Counted from the stretch's first letter, positions 25,526 through 33,833 are shown. The stretch: 64,000 bases of DNA from Treponema sp. UBA792 (GCA_002296965.1 DBIW01000036.1:63085-127084), one strand, 5' to 3'. Notes: generated by a model from the sequence alone, not told the origin. Translations and numbers: made by a program.

Positions 25526-26206
25526 ATGATTTCAGACAGATATGTCAAGATGCTTGCGGCGATGCTGAACGGTTCGCTCACGTCGCTGCAGGTGTTTTTT
25601 CTTACCCTGCTTTTTTCAGTTCCTCTGGCTCTTCCGGTGGCGGTTGGGCGTATGTCCCGCAACAGAATTCTTTCAGGTGCGGTGAATGTTTTTCTCCTTG
25701 TGATACGCGGAACTCCTCTGATGCTCCAGCTCCTTGTCGTCTATTTCGGGCCGGGAATATTTATCCGCTGGCTGATGTCGCTGGGGTACGACGTGTCGTT
25801 CAGGTGGAACCGTTTCGCCGCAGCCATAATTGCCCTTTCGGTCAACTATGCCGCCTATTTCGCGGAGATTTACCGCGGAGGAATAGAATCTGTTCCTGTG
25901 GGGCAGCATGAGGCGGCCAAGGTTCTGGGGTATACTCCATGCCAGACATTCTTTACGGTAATCCTTCCCCAGGTCGTGAAGAGGATTGTCCCCGCGATGG
26001 GAAATGAGGTCATAACTCTTGTGAAGGATACGGCTCTGGTGTCCGTTATCGGAGTCTCGGAGCTGCTTATGGTCGCGAAGGAACGGCAGAGCGCGATGTT
26101 CTCCTTTTTCCCCCTGTTCATAGCCGGAGTGTTTTATTTTGTCATGAACTGGGGAGTTTCATTTGTGTTCTCACGGATAGAGAAAAAGCTTTCATATTAC
26201 AGTTGA
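25526..26206 (+). CDS. polar amino-acid ABC transporter, permease
   Basis: A 226-residue HisM/GlnP-type permease with about five membrane helices. The His/Glu/Gln-type sequence RGTPLMLQLLVVYFG is near residue 61, and the ATPase-coupling EAA loop QHEAAKVLGYTPCQTFFTVILPQ lies near residues 127-149. It starts 11 bases after the binding-protein gene. A single permease gene suggests a homodimeric channel. Confidence 0.93.
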   Translation: MISDRYVKMLAAMLNGSLTSLQVFFLTLLFSVPLALPVAVGRMSRNRILSGAVNVFLLVIRGTPLMLQLLVVYFGPGIFIRWLMSLGYDVSFRWNRFAAAIIALSVNYAAYFAEIYRGGIESVPVGQHEAAKVLGYTPCQTFFTVILPQVVKRIVPAMGNEVITLVKDTALVSVIGVSELLMVAKERQSAMFSFFPLFIAGVFYFVMNWGVSFVFSRIEKKLSYYS

Positions 26207-26332
26207 GCCGTTGGAGACGTATCTCGGCGCTTGCGCCGGAAGGTGGTATGAATCCCGCCTCTGATATTATGGAGAGGGTTTTGTCCGTGCGTTTGGACAG
26301 GAATGTCCGTCAGAAAGACTCCGGAGTGTCTT

Positions 26333-27103
26333 ATGGAAAAAACAGCCGCAGGCGAAGAGATTGTCTGTGTCTCTGGCATTAAAAAATCGTTCGGCGGAAA
26401 TGAGATCCTGAAGGGAATCTCGTTTTCGGTCAGAAAAGGTGAGGTTCTGGGAATAATCGGCCCCAGCGGTTCGGGAAAATCAACGATTCTCCGCTGCATA
26501 TCCCAGCTTGAGAGTGTGGACGGTGGAAGCATCTCCGTCTGCGGAGAATATCTTGTGAGGAACGGCGCTTATGCCGAAAAGCAGAAGCGCCATGAGATAA
26601 TCCTGAGAAGCGGACTGGTTTTCCAGAATTTCAACCTGTTCCCGCATTTCTCCGTGCTGCGGAACATAACGGATCCTCAGGTCAGGGTGCTGGGACGCTC
26701 GAGGGATGAGGCCGAGGCGGTGGCGATGGAGCTGCTGAACAAGATGGGGCTTGTGACCAAGGCGCGCAGCTATCCGTGCGAGCTTTCCGGCGGTCAGCAG
26801 CAGCGCGTGTCGATCGCAAGGGCGCTTGCGCTCAGGCCGTCGGTCCTCCTTTTCGATGAGCCGACATCAGCGCTCGATCCGGAACTTACCGGTGAGATTC
26901 TTGCCGTAATAAAGGAGCTGGCTTCGGACCGGATGACGATGATAGTCGTAACCCACGAGATGGCATTCGCAAGGGACATCTCAAGCAAGATAATTTTTAT
27001 GGACGGCGGAGTCATAGTCGAGCAGGGTGAGCCGCATGATGTCATAGACAGGCCGTCACAGGGAAGGACAAAGCTCTTTCTGTCCAGATTCAACAAGCAG
27101 TGA
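26333..27103 (+). CDS. polar amino-acid ABC transporter, ATP-binding protein
   Basis: A 256-residue GlnQ-type ATPase. Walker A is GPSGSGKST (about residues 41-49), the signature is LSGGQQQRVSIARAL, Walker B is VLLFDEPTSALDPEL, and the H-loop is VVTHEMAFARD. ATG 26333 has GGAG at a good distance; an upstream ATG at 26303 lacks a ribosome site. The 126-base gap from the permease is longer than usual for such operons and contains no clear promoter or terminator. Confidence 0.94.
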   Translation: MEKTAAGEEIVCVSGIKKSFGGNEILKGISFSVRKGEVLGIIGPSGSGKSTILRCISQLESVDGGSISVCGEYLVRNGAYAEKQKRHEIILRSGLVFQNFNLFPHFSVLRNITDPQVRVLGRSRDEAEAVAMELLNKMGLVTKARSYPCELSGGQQQRVSIARALALRPSVLLFDEPTSALDPELTGEILAVIKELASDRMTMIVVTHEMAFARDISSKIIFMDGGVIVEQGEPHDVIDRPSQGRTKLFLSRFNKQ

Positions 27104-27109
27104 CTGTCG

Positions 27110-27138
27110 TTGACTAAAGCAGTCCTATCTGTTATCAT
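27110..27138 (+). promoter_or_regulatory. promoter of the rpsP operon
   Basis: TTGACT at 27110-27115 and TATCAT at 27133-27138 are 17 bases apart. Transcription would begin near 27145, giving a leader of about 70 bases. Confidence 0.75.
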
Positions 27139-27183
27139 TGCCATTCAAAATATATGCGGAGCATTCCGCTGTGTTTGATAATT

Positions 27184-27202
27184 CGGAACCTGCATGGTTC
27201 CG
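27184..27202 (+). promoter_or_regulatory. leader hairpin directly before the rpsP ribosome site
   Basis: CGGAACC (27184-27190) pairs exactly with GGTTCCG (27196-27202) over a 5-base loop TGCAT. The Shine-Dalgarno GGAGG begins two bases later, so folding could affect ribosome access, as in other autoregulated ribosomal-protein operons. Confidence 0.5.
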
Positions 27203-27213
27203 TGGAGGTAAAA

Positions 27214-27465
27214 ATGGTCAAGATCAGACTAAAAAGATTTGGTACACAGAAGCGTCCGTGTTACCGTGTGGTCGTCCAGGACTCACACAAACCGCGTGAC
27301 GGAAGATGTATCGAGGAGCTCGGAATTTTTCAGCCGATAGCCGCTGAGGAGAATCAGGTTTCCATCGATATGGAGCGTGCCAAGTACTGGATCAGTGTCG
27401 GTGCCCAGCCTACTGAAATCGTCTCAAAACTGATGAACAGACAGTCTGCAAAACAGGCAAAGTAG
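27214..27465 (+). CDS. rpsP: 30S ribosomal protein S16
   Basis: S16 is a small-subunit assembly protein. The start MVKIRLKRFGTQKRPCYRVVVQ and DGRCIEELGIFQP are diagnostic. At 83 residues it has the normal length. ATG 27214 has GGAGGT seven bases upstream; upstream in-frame ATGs lie in the leader hairpin region. It heads the conserved rpsP-khpA-rimM-trmD-rplS operon. Confidence 0.97.
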   Translation: MVKIRLKRFGTQKRPCYRVVVQDSHKPRDGRCIEELGIFQPIAAEENQVSIDMERAKYWISVGAQPTEIVSKLMNRQSAKQAK

Positions 27466-27483
27466 TTTACAAAGGAACTGGTA

Positions 27484-27717
27484 ATGGAAAAAGACCTGAT
27501 TGAATACATCGCAAAATCATTGGTCGATGATCCGTCAGCCGTCTCTGTAAATGAAACTGAAGGCGAAAAGGGAATGGTGCTGCAGCTGAAAGTTGCGGAT
27601 AACGATATAGGAAAAGTTATCGGCAAATACGGCCGTATAGCAAAGGCAATGCGTACTGTATTGAGCGCGTCTGCTGTAAAGGACGGTAAGCATTACAGCC
27701 TTGATATACTGGACTGA
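27484..27717 (+). CDS. khpA: KH-domain RNA-binding protein KhpA
   Basis: A 77-residue single KH domain. It carries the RNA-contacting GxxG loop as GKYG in VIGKYGRIAKAMRTVL (about residues 43-52). KhpA-type proteins bind RNA, often with KhpB, and affect cell division and ribosome or sRNA function in Gram-positive bacteria. Its place between rpsP and rimM is the usual one. Confidence 0.94.
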   Translation: MEKDLIEYIAKSLVDDPSAVSVNETEGEKGMVLQLKVADNDIGKVIGKYGRIAKAMRTVLSASAVKDGKHYSLDILD

Positions 27718-27723
27718 CAGCTG

Positions 27724-28305
27724 ATGGAGAAGGCACAACTGACAGTCGGGTTCATCCGCGGTCCGCATGGATGTTCGGGTGAATGTAAGGTAGAGAGTGC
27801 TTCCGGTGACTATGATCATATTCTCAGGCTGAAGGAAGTGACTTTGATGCATGGTGAGGAGAAGCGGGTTTTAAAAGTTGAATCCGTCCGTCCCGGTACA
27901 AACACCGTGTACATGAAATTTGCGGATATAGATTCCCCCGAGGAGATACGGAAGTATAACAGATGGGAGATTTCGGTTCCGCGCAGATATGCCCATCCCC
28001 TCAAAAAGGATGAATGGTACATCGAAGATTTGAAACGTTGTTCCCTTGTCTGGAACGGCGGACCGGCGGCGTCAGCCGCACCTGCTGAAAAAGTGGGGAC
28101 AATCACAGACGTATTGGAAGGCGGAGCAGGTTACTTGCTTGAAGTTTCTCTCTCCGAGAGTTGCGGCTGTATCGGTGACGACATCAAATATTCCTCCGGC
28201 GGAAAGCTCCGTACGGTTCTTGTCCCTTTTTCCGGACAGCATATCGGAAAAGTTGATGTAAGAAACGGTACCGTCCAATTGATGCACCTCTGGATTCTGG
28301 AGTAA
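27724..28305 (+). CDS. rimM: ribosome maturation factor RimM
   Basis: RimM helps mature the 30S head domain, binding S19. The 193-residue protein has the N-terminal barrel starting with LTVGFIRGPHGCSGECKVES (family form VG.I...HGLKGEVKV) and a C-terminal PRC-barrel domain around KVGTITDVLEGGAGYLLEV, with the usual WYIEDLKRCSLV linker. Gene order supports the call. Confidence 0.95.
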   Translation: MEKAQLTVGFIRGPHGCSGECKVESASGDYDHILRLKEVTLMHGEEKRVLKVESVRPGTNTVYMKFADIDSPEEIRKYNRWEISVPRRYAHPLKKDEWYIEDLKRCSLVWNGGPAASAAPAEKVGTITDVLEGGAGYLLEVSLSESCGCIGDDIKYSSGGKLRTVLVPFSGQHIGKVDVRNGTVQLMHLWILE

Positions 28306-28309
28306 GTCC

Positions 28310-29092
28310 ATGAAATTTACTGTGCTGACCTTATTTCCTGAAATCGTCAGGGCTTATTTTGAAAACTCAATCATGGCCAAGGCGGTTGAAAAGGGAATTA
28401 TTGCCTACGATCTGGTGAACATCAGAGATTTTGCTCCTGATAAGCACCATACCTGTGATGACGGTACGTATGGCGGCGGAGCCGGACAGCTTATGATGCC
28501 CGGACCGCTGGGAGGAGCTTTGGACAGCGTGGGGGCCATGCGGAAATGTGTCGTTTATATGACACCGAGCGGGAAACCCTTCACACAAAAAAAGGCTCTT
28601 GAGCTTAGCCGTATGGATGAGCTTGTCTTCATCTGCGGAAGATACGAAGGTATCGACCAGCGGATAATTGATTCTTATGTGGACATGGAGATTTCCATCG
28701 GGGATTATGTCATGTCCAGCGGTGAGATTGCGGCGACGGTCGTGATAGATACTGTCTATCGCCTTGTTGACGGAGTCATATCCGGGGAGTCACTTGAAGA
28801 GGAGAGCTATTGCGGCGGACTTCTTGAGTATCCGCAGTATACAAGACCTCCTGTGTACAAAGGTCTTGAGGTTCCGGATGTGCTTATGTCCGGAAACCAC
28901 GAGGAAATCAGGAAGTGGCGGCTGAGGAAGAGCATAATGAAAACCATGGCGAACAGACCGGATATGATCTGTGCGGCCAGAATGTCAGGACTGCTTTCTT
29001 GCGAGGCTGAAAAAATGATTGAGGAAATAACAGAACAGGTCTGCATGAAGCGCCGTAAGAAGAGGCGCGGACACAGATCCGCTGGAGATTAG
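28310..29092 (+). CDS. trmD: tRNA (guanine-N1)-methyltransferase
   Basis: TrmD methylates G37 next to the anticodon to prevent frameshifting. The 260-residue protein shows the SPOUT knot sequences: [32 protein letters not shown], and [17 protein letters not shown] followed by [13 protein letters not shown]. It starts four bases after rimM. The extreme C-terminus is Lys/Arg-rich. Confidence 0.97.
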   Translation: MKFTVLTLFPEIVRAYFENSIMAKAVEKGIIAYDLVNIRDFAPDKHHTCDDGTYGGGAGQLMMPGPLGGALDSVGAMRKCVVYMTPSGKPFTQKKALELSRMDELVFICGRYEGIDQRIIDSYVDMEISIGDYVMSSGEIAATVVIDTVYRLVDGVISGESLEEESYCGGLLEYPQYTRPPVYKGLEVPDVLMSGNHEEIRKWRLRKSIMKTMANRPDMICAARMSGLLSCEAEKMIEEITEQVCMKRRKKRRGHRSAGD

Positions 29093-29093
29093 A

Positions 29094-29561
29094 ATGGATC
29101 TTATTAAAACTATTGAGGAAACACAGAAACGCCCGGGTGCGCAGGGCTTCAATGTCGGCGACACTGTCAAGGTATACTTCAAGATTATTGAAGGAAAGAC
29201 GGAGCGTATTCAGGTCTATGAGGGAATCGTAATCTGCAAGAAGAATGCAGGCGCCCGCCAGACTTTCACCGTTCGCAAGATTTCATACGGAATCGGAGTC
29301 GAGCGTGTATTCCCGTTCAATTCACCGAGAATCGTGAAGGTTGACATTGTACGTCCCGGAAAAGTCCGCCGCGCCAAACTTTATTATCTCCGTGACAAGA
29401 TCGGAAAAGATGCCAAAGTCAAGACGCTTGTCGGCGGAAAGATCGCGGCTGAGATTGCGGCCCGCAATGCCCGTGCCGAGGCTGCCGCTGCCGCCACAGA
29501 GGCTCAGATTAAGGAAGAGCGCGCCGAGGCAGCAGCTGAGAAGTCCGCGGCGGCAAAGTGA
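29094..29561 (+). CDS. rplS: 50S ribosomal protein L19 with an extended Ala/Glu-rich tail
   Basis: L19 lies at the subunit interface. The first ~115 residues match the family: [41 protein letters not shown], and [18 protein letters not shown]. The protein is 155 residues, so it has a C-terminal tail of about 35-40 residues made of Ala, Glu, Arg and Lys, likely helical, beyond the usual end of L19. The start follows the trmD stop by one base. Confidence 0.96.
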   Translation: MDLIKTIEETQKRPGAQGFNVGDTVKVYFKIIEGKTERIQVYEGIVICKKNAGARQTFTVRKISYGIGVERVFPFNSPRIVKVDIVRPGKVRRAKLYYLRDKIGKDAKVKTLVGGKIAAEIAARNARAEAAAAATEAQIKEERAEAAAEKSAAAK

Positions 29562-29582
29562 TTTTTACCGAAAGGACTTTTC

Positions 29583-30692
29583 ATGAACGCTGACAGCGTG
29601 TCATTGAATGGAACCGCCCTCCATGATAATGCGGAAAACCGTGTTGCTCTGGGGGGCGGTTCTGTTATGGTCAGAATAGTCTCGGATGAAGGGAACGGCC
29701 GTTATACGGCTTTTGTCGGCGGAACCAGAATGACCGTGAGCTCGGAGCTGAAGTTTGCGGCGGGAACAGTTTTTTCCGGGAGCCTGTCATTCAGAAACGG
29801 GAAAATTATTGTCGTTCCTGTTTCTGGCGGCGGAAATCCTTCCAGGATGACAGTCATCCGGAGTCCGCTTCCTGACGTTTCGGACATATATGCGCCGGTG
29901 CCTGACGTCATGCTTTCGGCAGCAGCCTCAGCCGCCGGTCTTCCTGATACTGCGCTTTCTGTGTTTATAATGGCCGGACTTAGAAAATACGGGCTCGGGA
30001 CGGAATCTGCCGCAAGGGTTTTCCGTATGGCCTCGCGTTTTCCCGGAATGGAGCTGAAGGCAGTCTCGGTTATGCTTCTGCTGCTTTCCGGCGGGATTCC
30101 TGTTTCAGAGGGAACAGTCGCCTCCGTCATGAGCCAGTTGTATCACAAGACGGAGGCTTGCTCCCGGCGGCTGTCCGGCGGTTCCGAAGAAGAAGCCTTC
30201 ACGGGGATTGCGGAGGACTCGCTGACGGCGGTTGTAAAGGAATTCGCCGCATCGGTTTTCGGCGGCAGGCTTCCTAATCGGCCTGGAATTCTTACCGTCA
30301 TGAACCATGCCGGAATACGCGAGAGATCCTGTCCGTCCTGCCGCCGGATATTGATTCCGTTCGAGCTTTCGGCGGCGGGAGACGTGAACGGTGTGCTTGC
30401 CGGCGGTTTTGTCGGAATCTCTTTTTCCGGAAACAGGATGGAGTCCCTTTCCGTGTCGGCGGAAACCGGCGGAAGAAAGTCATTTTTTCTGGTGAGATTT
30501 CTTTCATGCGGAAAAATATCCGTGCGTTTCAGGACGGAGGCTGAGGGTAAATCGCGCCGGGCCGGGCTTGCGGCGAAACTGAAGGAGCTTCTCGCTTCTG
30601 TATGCGCTGGCGCCGATGTGGCATGGGAGGACGGCGGAATTCCGGAGACCTGGGATTTCGGAGAATTCATCTCCGCGGGAGGTTTCGCATGA
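29583..30692 (+). CDS. uncharacterised protein at the YlqG/FliK-like position
   Basis: A 369-residue protein without a signal peptide or clear membrane helix. It has a beta-rich N-terminus (about 20-90), a helical middle (about 115-190) and a C-terminal domain with a beta sheet near FSGNRMESLSVSAETGGRKS. I do not recognise a defined domain with certainty. In Bacillus the gene between rplS and the FlhB-C homologue ylqH is ylqG, which is related to the flagellar hook-length protein FliK. The position here is the same, so a FliK-like or type-III-export role is a reasonable inference. Its end overlaps the next start. Confidence 0.6.
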   Translation: MNADSVSLNGTALHDNAENRVALGGGSVMVRIVSDEGNGRYTAFVGGTRMTVSSELKFAAGTVFSGSLSFRNGKIIVVPVSGGGNPSRMTVIRSPLPDVSDIYAPVPDVMLSAAASAAGLPDTALSVFIMAGLRKYGLGTESAARVFRMASRFPGMELKAVSVMLLLLSGGIPVSEGTVASVMSQLYHKTEACSRRLSGGSEEEAFTGIAEDSLTAVVKEFAASVFGGRLPNRPGILTVMNHAGIRERSCPSCRRILIPFELSAAGDVNGVLAGGFVGISFSGNRMESLSVSAETGGRKSFFLVRFLSCGKISVRFRTEAEGKSRRAGLAAKLKELLASVCAGADVAWEDGGIPETWDFGEFISAGGFA

Positions 30693-30949
30693 GCGGAAAA
30701 ATCAGGACGGCCGTGGCGGTAAAATACCCGGAGTGGGCTGATGCTCCTTTCATAACTGCGGCCGGGCATGGCGAGCTTGCGGAGCAGATATTGGATGCCG
30801 CGGAGAAAGGCGGCGTCAGGGTCATTGAGAATGCGGATCTTGCGGATGTCCTGTCGGCGCAGGAAATCGGAGCGTATATACCTGAGGAGACATGGCTTGT
30901 GATGGCCAGAATATTCTGCTTCATACTTGAGGCGGAAGGCAGGGCATAG
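30689..30949 (+). CDS. FlhB C-terminal-domain-like protein (YlqH family)
   Basis: An 86-residue protein resembling the cytoplasmic domain of FlhB, the export-gate switch of flagellar secretion: TAVAVKYPEWADAPFITAAGHGELAEQI then a helical end. The region ...AVAVKY...P.I.A.G.G..A..I... is the hallmark of that domain. The autocleavage Asn-Pro-Thr-His motif of full FlhB is missing, as in other stand-alone copies. The ATG overlaps the previous stop (ATGA). The function of such free FlhB-C proteins is not established. Confidence 0.85.
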   Translation: MSGKIRTAVAVKYPEWADAPFITAAGHGELAEQILDAAEKGGVRVIENADLADVLSAQEIGAYIPEETWLVMARIFCFILEAEGRA

Positions 30950-30951
30950 CG

Positions 30952-31314
30952 GTGGGCAGAAAGAAAACAGGGGAGGACGGGGAGCGGAGGGCTTCCGAGT
31001 ACCTTGCCGGATGCGGATATGCGATTGTCGCACGGAACTGGCGGACAAGATACGGTGAGATTGATATAATAGCAAGTAAAGATGATGTTCTTGTTTTCGT
31101 GGAGGTCAAGACCCTTCCGAACGGCACCAGGGACATGCTCGTAAAGGAGCTGGGACCTGCCAAGCGCCGCAGAATTTTAAAAACGTCTAAATGTTTTCTG
31201 ATAAATCATCGACAATATAATGACAGTTGCATCCGCTTTGATGTGATTGTCGTAGATATGCCGGATTTTCCTCCGGTATATCATATTGAAAATGCTTTTT
31301 CGGAGCCTTTATGA
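30952..31314 (+). CDS. yraN: YraN/UPF0102 family predicted endonuclease-like protein
   Basis: A 120-residue protein with the nuclease-fold core: GEDGERRASEYLAGCGYAIV, NWRTRYGEIDIIA and LVFVEVKTLPNG (E-I-D-x(n)-E-V-K metal-binding set). The start is GTG 30952, three bases after the FlhB-like gene. YraN proteins often sit next to rnhB and rplS operons; the natural substrate is unknown. Confidence 0.93.
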   Translation: MGRKKTGEDGERRASEYLAGCGYAIVARNWRTRYGEIDIIASKDDVLVFVEVKTLPNGTRDMLVKELGPAKRRRILKTSKCFLINHRQYNDSCIRFDVIVVDMPDFPPVYHIENAFSEPL

Positions 31315-31508
31315 TTTCTGGCATGACATCGGACATAAATTCAGCTTATGTGATTCAGGAGAGACAGGAGCAGCCTGCGTCCCGTATACTTGAGCTGAGA
31401 AAAAAAATACACAGCGAGGAATATATAAACAGCGCCATCCTGCGTATAGCCCAGGTCATAAGCCGGAAACTGGTCGAGACTCAGGATGAGCTTATCTTAC
31501 GGGAATAG
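31311..31508 (+). CDS. small uncharacterised protein, 65 residues
   Basis: A helical, charged 65-residue protein whose ATG overlaps the yraN stop (ATGA), which argues that it is a real coupled gene. It contains RILELRKKIHSEEYINSAIL and a second helix of RIAQVISRKLVE. The length and helix pattern are those of small regulators such as FlgM-type anti-sigma factors, since the second half could form an amphipathic pair. That idea is speculative and I cannot name a family. Confidence 0.7.
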   Translation: MISGMTSDINSAYVIQERQEQPASRILELRKKIHSEEYINSAILRIAQVISRKLVETQDELILRE

Positions 31509-31529
31509 ATTCCTCCGGCGGAGCATTTT

Positions 31530-32012
31530 ATGGAAAAAGGCAGAAAGAACAGAAAATATTCGGGAAACTGGAAAAAGCAGAAGAACAATGAGTCCAGATT
31601 CCAAAAGCAGCATTCGGGCAGGCAGAGAGCATTCCGTTACAACAGCACCTTATATGAGAACCCGGAAGCCGAGAAGGAGAGGCTCAGGGCGATTCAGGAG
31701 CTCAAGTCAAGGAGTCTTGTGTGTCCGGTCTGCGGCGAGCCGCTTACGGATGTGGCCGGAGCGATGACGGACCGGGAAAGCGGCGCTCCCGCGCATTTTG
31801 ACTGTATCATCAGAAAAATCGGCTCCGCGGAGAGTCTGGGCGATAACGAGAAGATTGCTTATATAGGCCAGGGACGTTTCGGAATCCTCTATTTTGAGAA
31901 TCCGCGGGATCAGCGCCATTTCAAGATAAGAAAGATAATCGAATGGGAGCCGCGGGACGCACGCGGAGAATGGCGCGATGAGCTTAGCTCCCTCTACAGC
32001 CAGATCCGGTGA
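31530..32012 (+). CDS. uncharacterised protein with a zinc-ribbon-like motif
   Basis: A 160-residue, very basic N-terminus (first 60 residues contain many Lys, Arg and Asn) is followed by CPVCGEPL near residue 65 and then, 27 residues on, HFDC. That gives a CxxC...HxxC set that could bind zinc. The C-terminal part includes GRFGILYFENPRDQRHFKIRK (split here as two strands) and ends in acidic, Trp-containing text. The stop overlaps the GTG start of earP (GTGA). Nucleic acid binding is plausible from the charge and zinc motif. Confidence 0.75.
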   Translation: MEKGRKNRKYSGNWKKQKNNESRFQKQHSGRQRAFRYNSTLYENPEAEKERLRAIQELKSRSLVCPVCGEPLTDVAGAMTDRESGAPAHFDCIIRKIGSAESLGDNEKIAYIGQGRFGILYFENPRDQRHFKIRKIIEWEPRDARGEWRDELSSLYSQIR

Positions 32013-33127
32013 GCGGAATTCTTATAGACATCCTGTGCAGGGTTGTTGACAATTTCGGCGACATAGGAGTCGTGTTCCGTCTTTCCCGCGCCCTTCTTGC
32101 CTGCGGCGGCCGCGGATTTCCGTCCGTACGCATAAGGCTTGCGGTTGACGGGCTTGACTCCTTCGCCAAGATAAACGACAGGATAAATCCGGAGCTTGCC
32201 TTTCAGGAATGTGACGGAATGGCCGTATATGACTGGAACCGCGCGGATGTATGTTCGGCGGCGTTTTCTTCCGAATTTCCCTCGGTGATTCTTGAATGTT
32301 TCCAGTGCGGCCGTCCTGACTGGCTTGAGACCCTCCTTTTTGACAGGCCTCTTCCGCACGACGTGGATATAATAATGATAGACTATCTGACCGCCGAGGA
32401 CTACGCCGGGACTTTCCATAAGCTTCCGTCAATAACAAGGAATTCCCATGTCAGAAAGGTGAATTTCATGCCGGGATTCACGGAGCTTACGGGCGGGCTT
32501 ATAATAGAAGATACAGAACCTCAGGCAGCGGACGGAACCGGCGGAATCCTGTTTTTCTGCTATCCGGGAGAATGGAGGCCGCTTCTTGAGGGGCTTGCCT
32601 CCGCTGTCTCCTCCAGAATTCCGTTTTTTGCGGCGCCCGGAGCCGGATTCGCCTCTGTGGACAGCGCATTCAGGAGCTGCGGAGATGATGTCCGCGGAAA
32701 ATTCGACTTTATTCCGCTTGAATTCATGAACCAGCAGGACTGGGACAGGCTTATGTACGGCTGCCGGATTCTGTTCGTCCGCGGCGAGGAGAGCCTGAGC
32801 CGCGCCTGCCTCAGCGGAATTCCGTTTGTCTGGCATGCGTATCCGCAGTCGGATGACTACCAGCTTGTGAAGGTTGAGGCGCTTCTGGGACGTATGCGGC
32901 CTTTCTTTGATGACGTGGCTTTTTCAGCGGTCAGGCGGCTGTGGCTCGGATTCAATTCTCCGTCGTCAGGAGCGGATCTGCGCCCGGCTGCTTCGGAATT
33001 CATTCGGCTTGAACCGCGTCTCCGTCCGTCATTCCGTGCGTTCTCACAAAAATTGCGAAAAAACGGAAACCTCGCGTCCAGCCTGATGACTTTTATTACG
33101 CAAAACATTATAATCTGCGGAAAATAA
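32009..33127 (+). CDS. earP: EF-P arginine rhamnosyltransferase EarP
   Basis: EarP transfers rhamnose from dTDP-L-rhamnose to Arg32 of elongation factor P, activating it to rescue ribosomes stalled at polyproline. The 372-residue GT-B protein shows N-terminal DILCRVVDNFGDIGVVFRL, with the two Asp of the VDNFGD loop that are needed for catalysis, and C-terminal FVRGEESLSRACLSGIPFVW, which holds the catalytic Glu region (family form RGEDSFVRA), then HAYPQSDDYQLVKVEALL. The start is GTG 32009, overlapping the previous stop. efp follows immediately. Confidence 0.95.
   Translation: MSGILIDILCRVVDNFGDIGVVFRLSRALLACGGRGFPSVRIRLAVDGLDSFAKINDRINPELAFQECDGMAVYDWNRADVCSAAFSSEFPSVILECFQCGRPDWLETLLFDRPLPHDVDIIMIDYLTAEDYAGTFHKLPSITRNSHVRKVNFMPGFTELTGGLIIEDTEPQAADGTGGILFFCYPGEWRPLLEGLASAVSSRIPFFAAPGAGFASVDSAFRSCGDDVRGKFDFIPLEFMNQQDWDRLMYGCRILFVRGEESLSRACLSGIPFVWHAYPQSDDYQLVKVEALLGRMRPFFDDVAFSAVRRLWLGFNSPSSGADLRPAASEFIRLEPRLRPSFRAFSQKLRKNGNLASSLMTFITQNIIICGK
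33087..33114 (+). promoter_or_regulatory. probable internal promoter for efp within the end of earP
   Basis: TATAAT at 33109-33114 lies in the last codons of earP, with a partial -35 (TGACTT at 33087-33092, spacer 16). It would give efp a leader of about 40 bases and allow higher expression than earP. Confidence 0.5.
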
Positions 33128-33161
33128 CAGAAATTTTTTTAAGAATTCAGGGGTTATGATT

Positions 33162-33728
33162 ATGCTGATGACTTCACAGTTAAAAGTTGGTACGGCGTTC
33201 ATGTATGACGGAAATCCGCTCATCGTCCAGAAAATGCTCGGACAGCGTTCAGGCCGCGCCGGAATGGTTACAAATCTCCGCGTGAAGAATCTTGTTACGG
33301 ATTCCACGATGGATCTCGGTGTTGATGCCGGAGAGAAATTCGACGAGGTTGATCTTGACGGTCACACGACGAAGCTCTCATATATTGACGGTGACACATA
33401 CGTTTTTATGGATCAGGATACATACGAGCAGTTTGAGCTTCCCAAGTCGGATCTCGGCGACTATGCCGGATACATAACTCCGGAAGATGATCTTGAGGTC
33501 AGCCTAACTTTCTATGAGGGAAAGCCTGTCGGAATAGATCTTCCTGTACGCGTCGTCCGCACGGTCACATACTGCGAGCCGGGAGTGAAGGGCGACACGT
33601 CCGGAAAATCGCTCAAGCCGGCGACCCTTGACACCGGAATCGAGGTGAGGGTTCCTCTCTTCATCAACTCGGACGAGAAGGTCGTGATTGACACCCGTGA
33701 CGGCTCGTTCATCGAACGCGCTAAATAG
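33162..33728 (+). CDS. efp: translation elongation factor P, Arg32 type
   Basis: EF-P relieves stalling at consecutive prolines. Domain I begins TSQLKVGTAFMYDGNPLIVQ and the tip loop reads QRSGRAGMV, with Arg in the SGR position as in rhamnosylated EF-P rather than the Lys of the EpmA type. Domain III ends in KVVIDTRDGSFIERAK. Three in-frame ATGs are close together; AGGGG at 33149-33153 is well placed only for ATG 33162. That start gives 188 residues and makes the modified residue exactly Arg32. The adjacent earP supports rhamnosylation. Confidence 0.97.
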   Translation: MLMTSQLKVGTAFMYDGNPLIVQKMLGQRSGRAGMVTNLRVKNLVTDSTMDLGVDAGEKFDEVDLDGHTTKLSYIDGDTYVFMDQDTYEQFELPKSDLGDYAGYITPEDDLEVSLTFYEGKPVGIDLPVRVVRTVTYCEPGVKGDTSGKSLKPATLDTGIEVRVPLFINSDEKVVIDTRDGSFIERAK

Positions 33729-33764
33729 ACATTCCGCAGGGATTTTCCCTGTAGAGAATTCATC

Positions 33765-33797
33765 CACTCCGGGAGTATTTTCCGGGGTGTTTTTTTT
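33765..33797 (+). terminator. rho-independent terminator after efp
   Basis: CACTCCGG (33765-33772) pairs with CCGGGGTG (33782-33789) around a 9-base loop and is followed by eight T. A second perfect hairpin, CAGGGA/TCCCTG at 33737-33751, lies just after the stop but has no T-run. Confidence 0.88.
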
Positions 33798-33804
33798 GTC
33801 CTCC

Positions 33805-33833
33805 TTGACTAAGCCTTTTTTTTTCAGGATTAT
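33805..33833 (+). promoter_or_regulatory. promoter of the DUF4912-GH57 pair
   Basis: TTGACT at 33805-33810 and GATTAT at 33828-33833 are 17 bases apart. The next ATG is nine bases downstream with no ribosome binding site, again predicting a leaderless mRNA. The -10 call could shift by three bases because TATATC follows. Confidence 0.55.
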
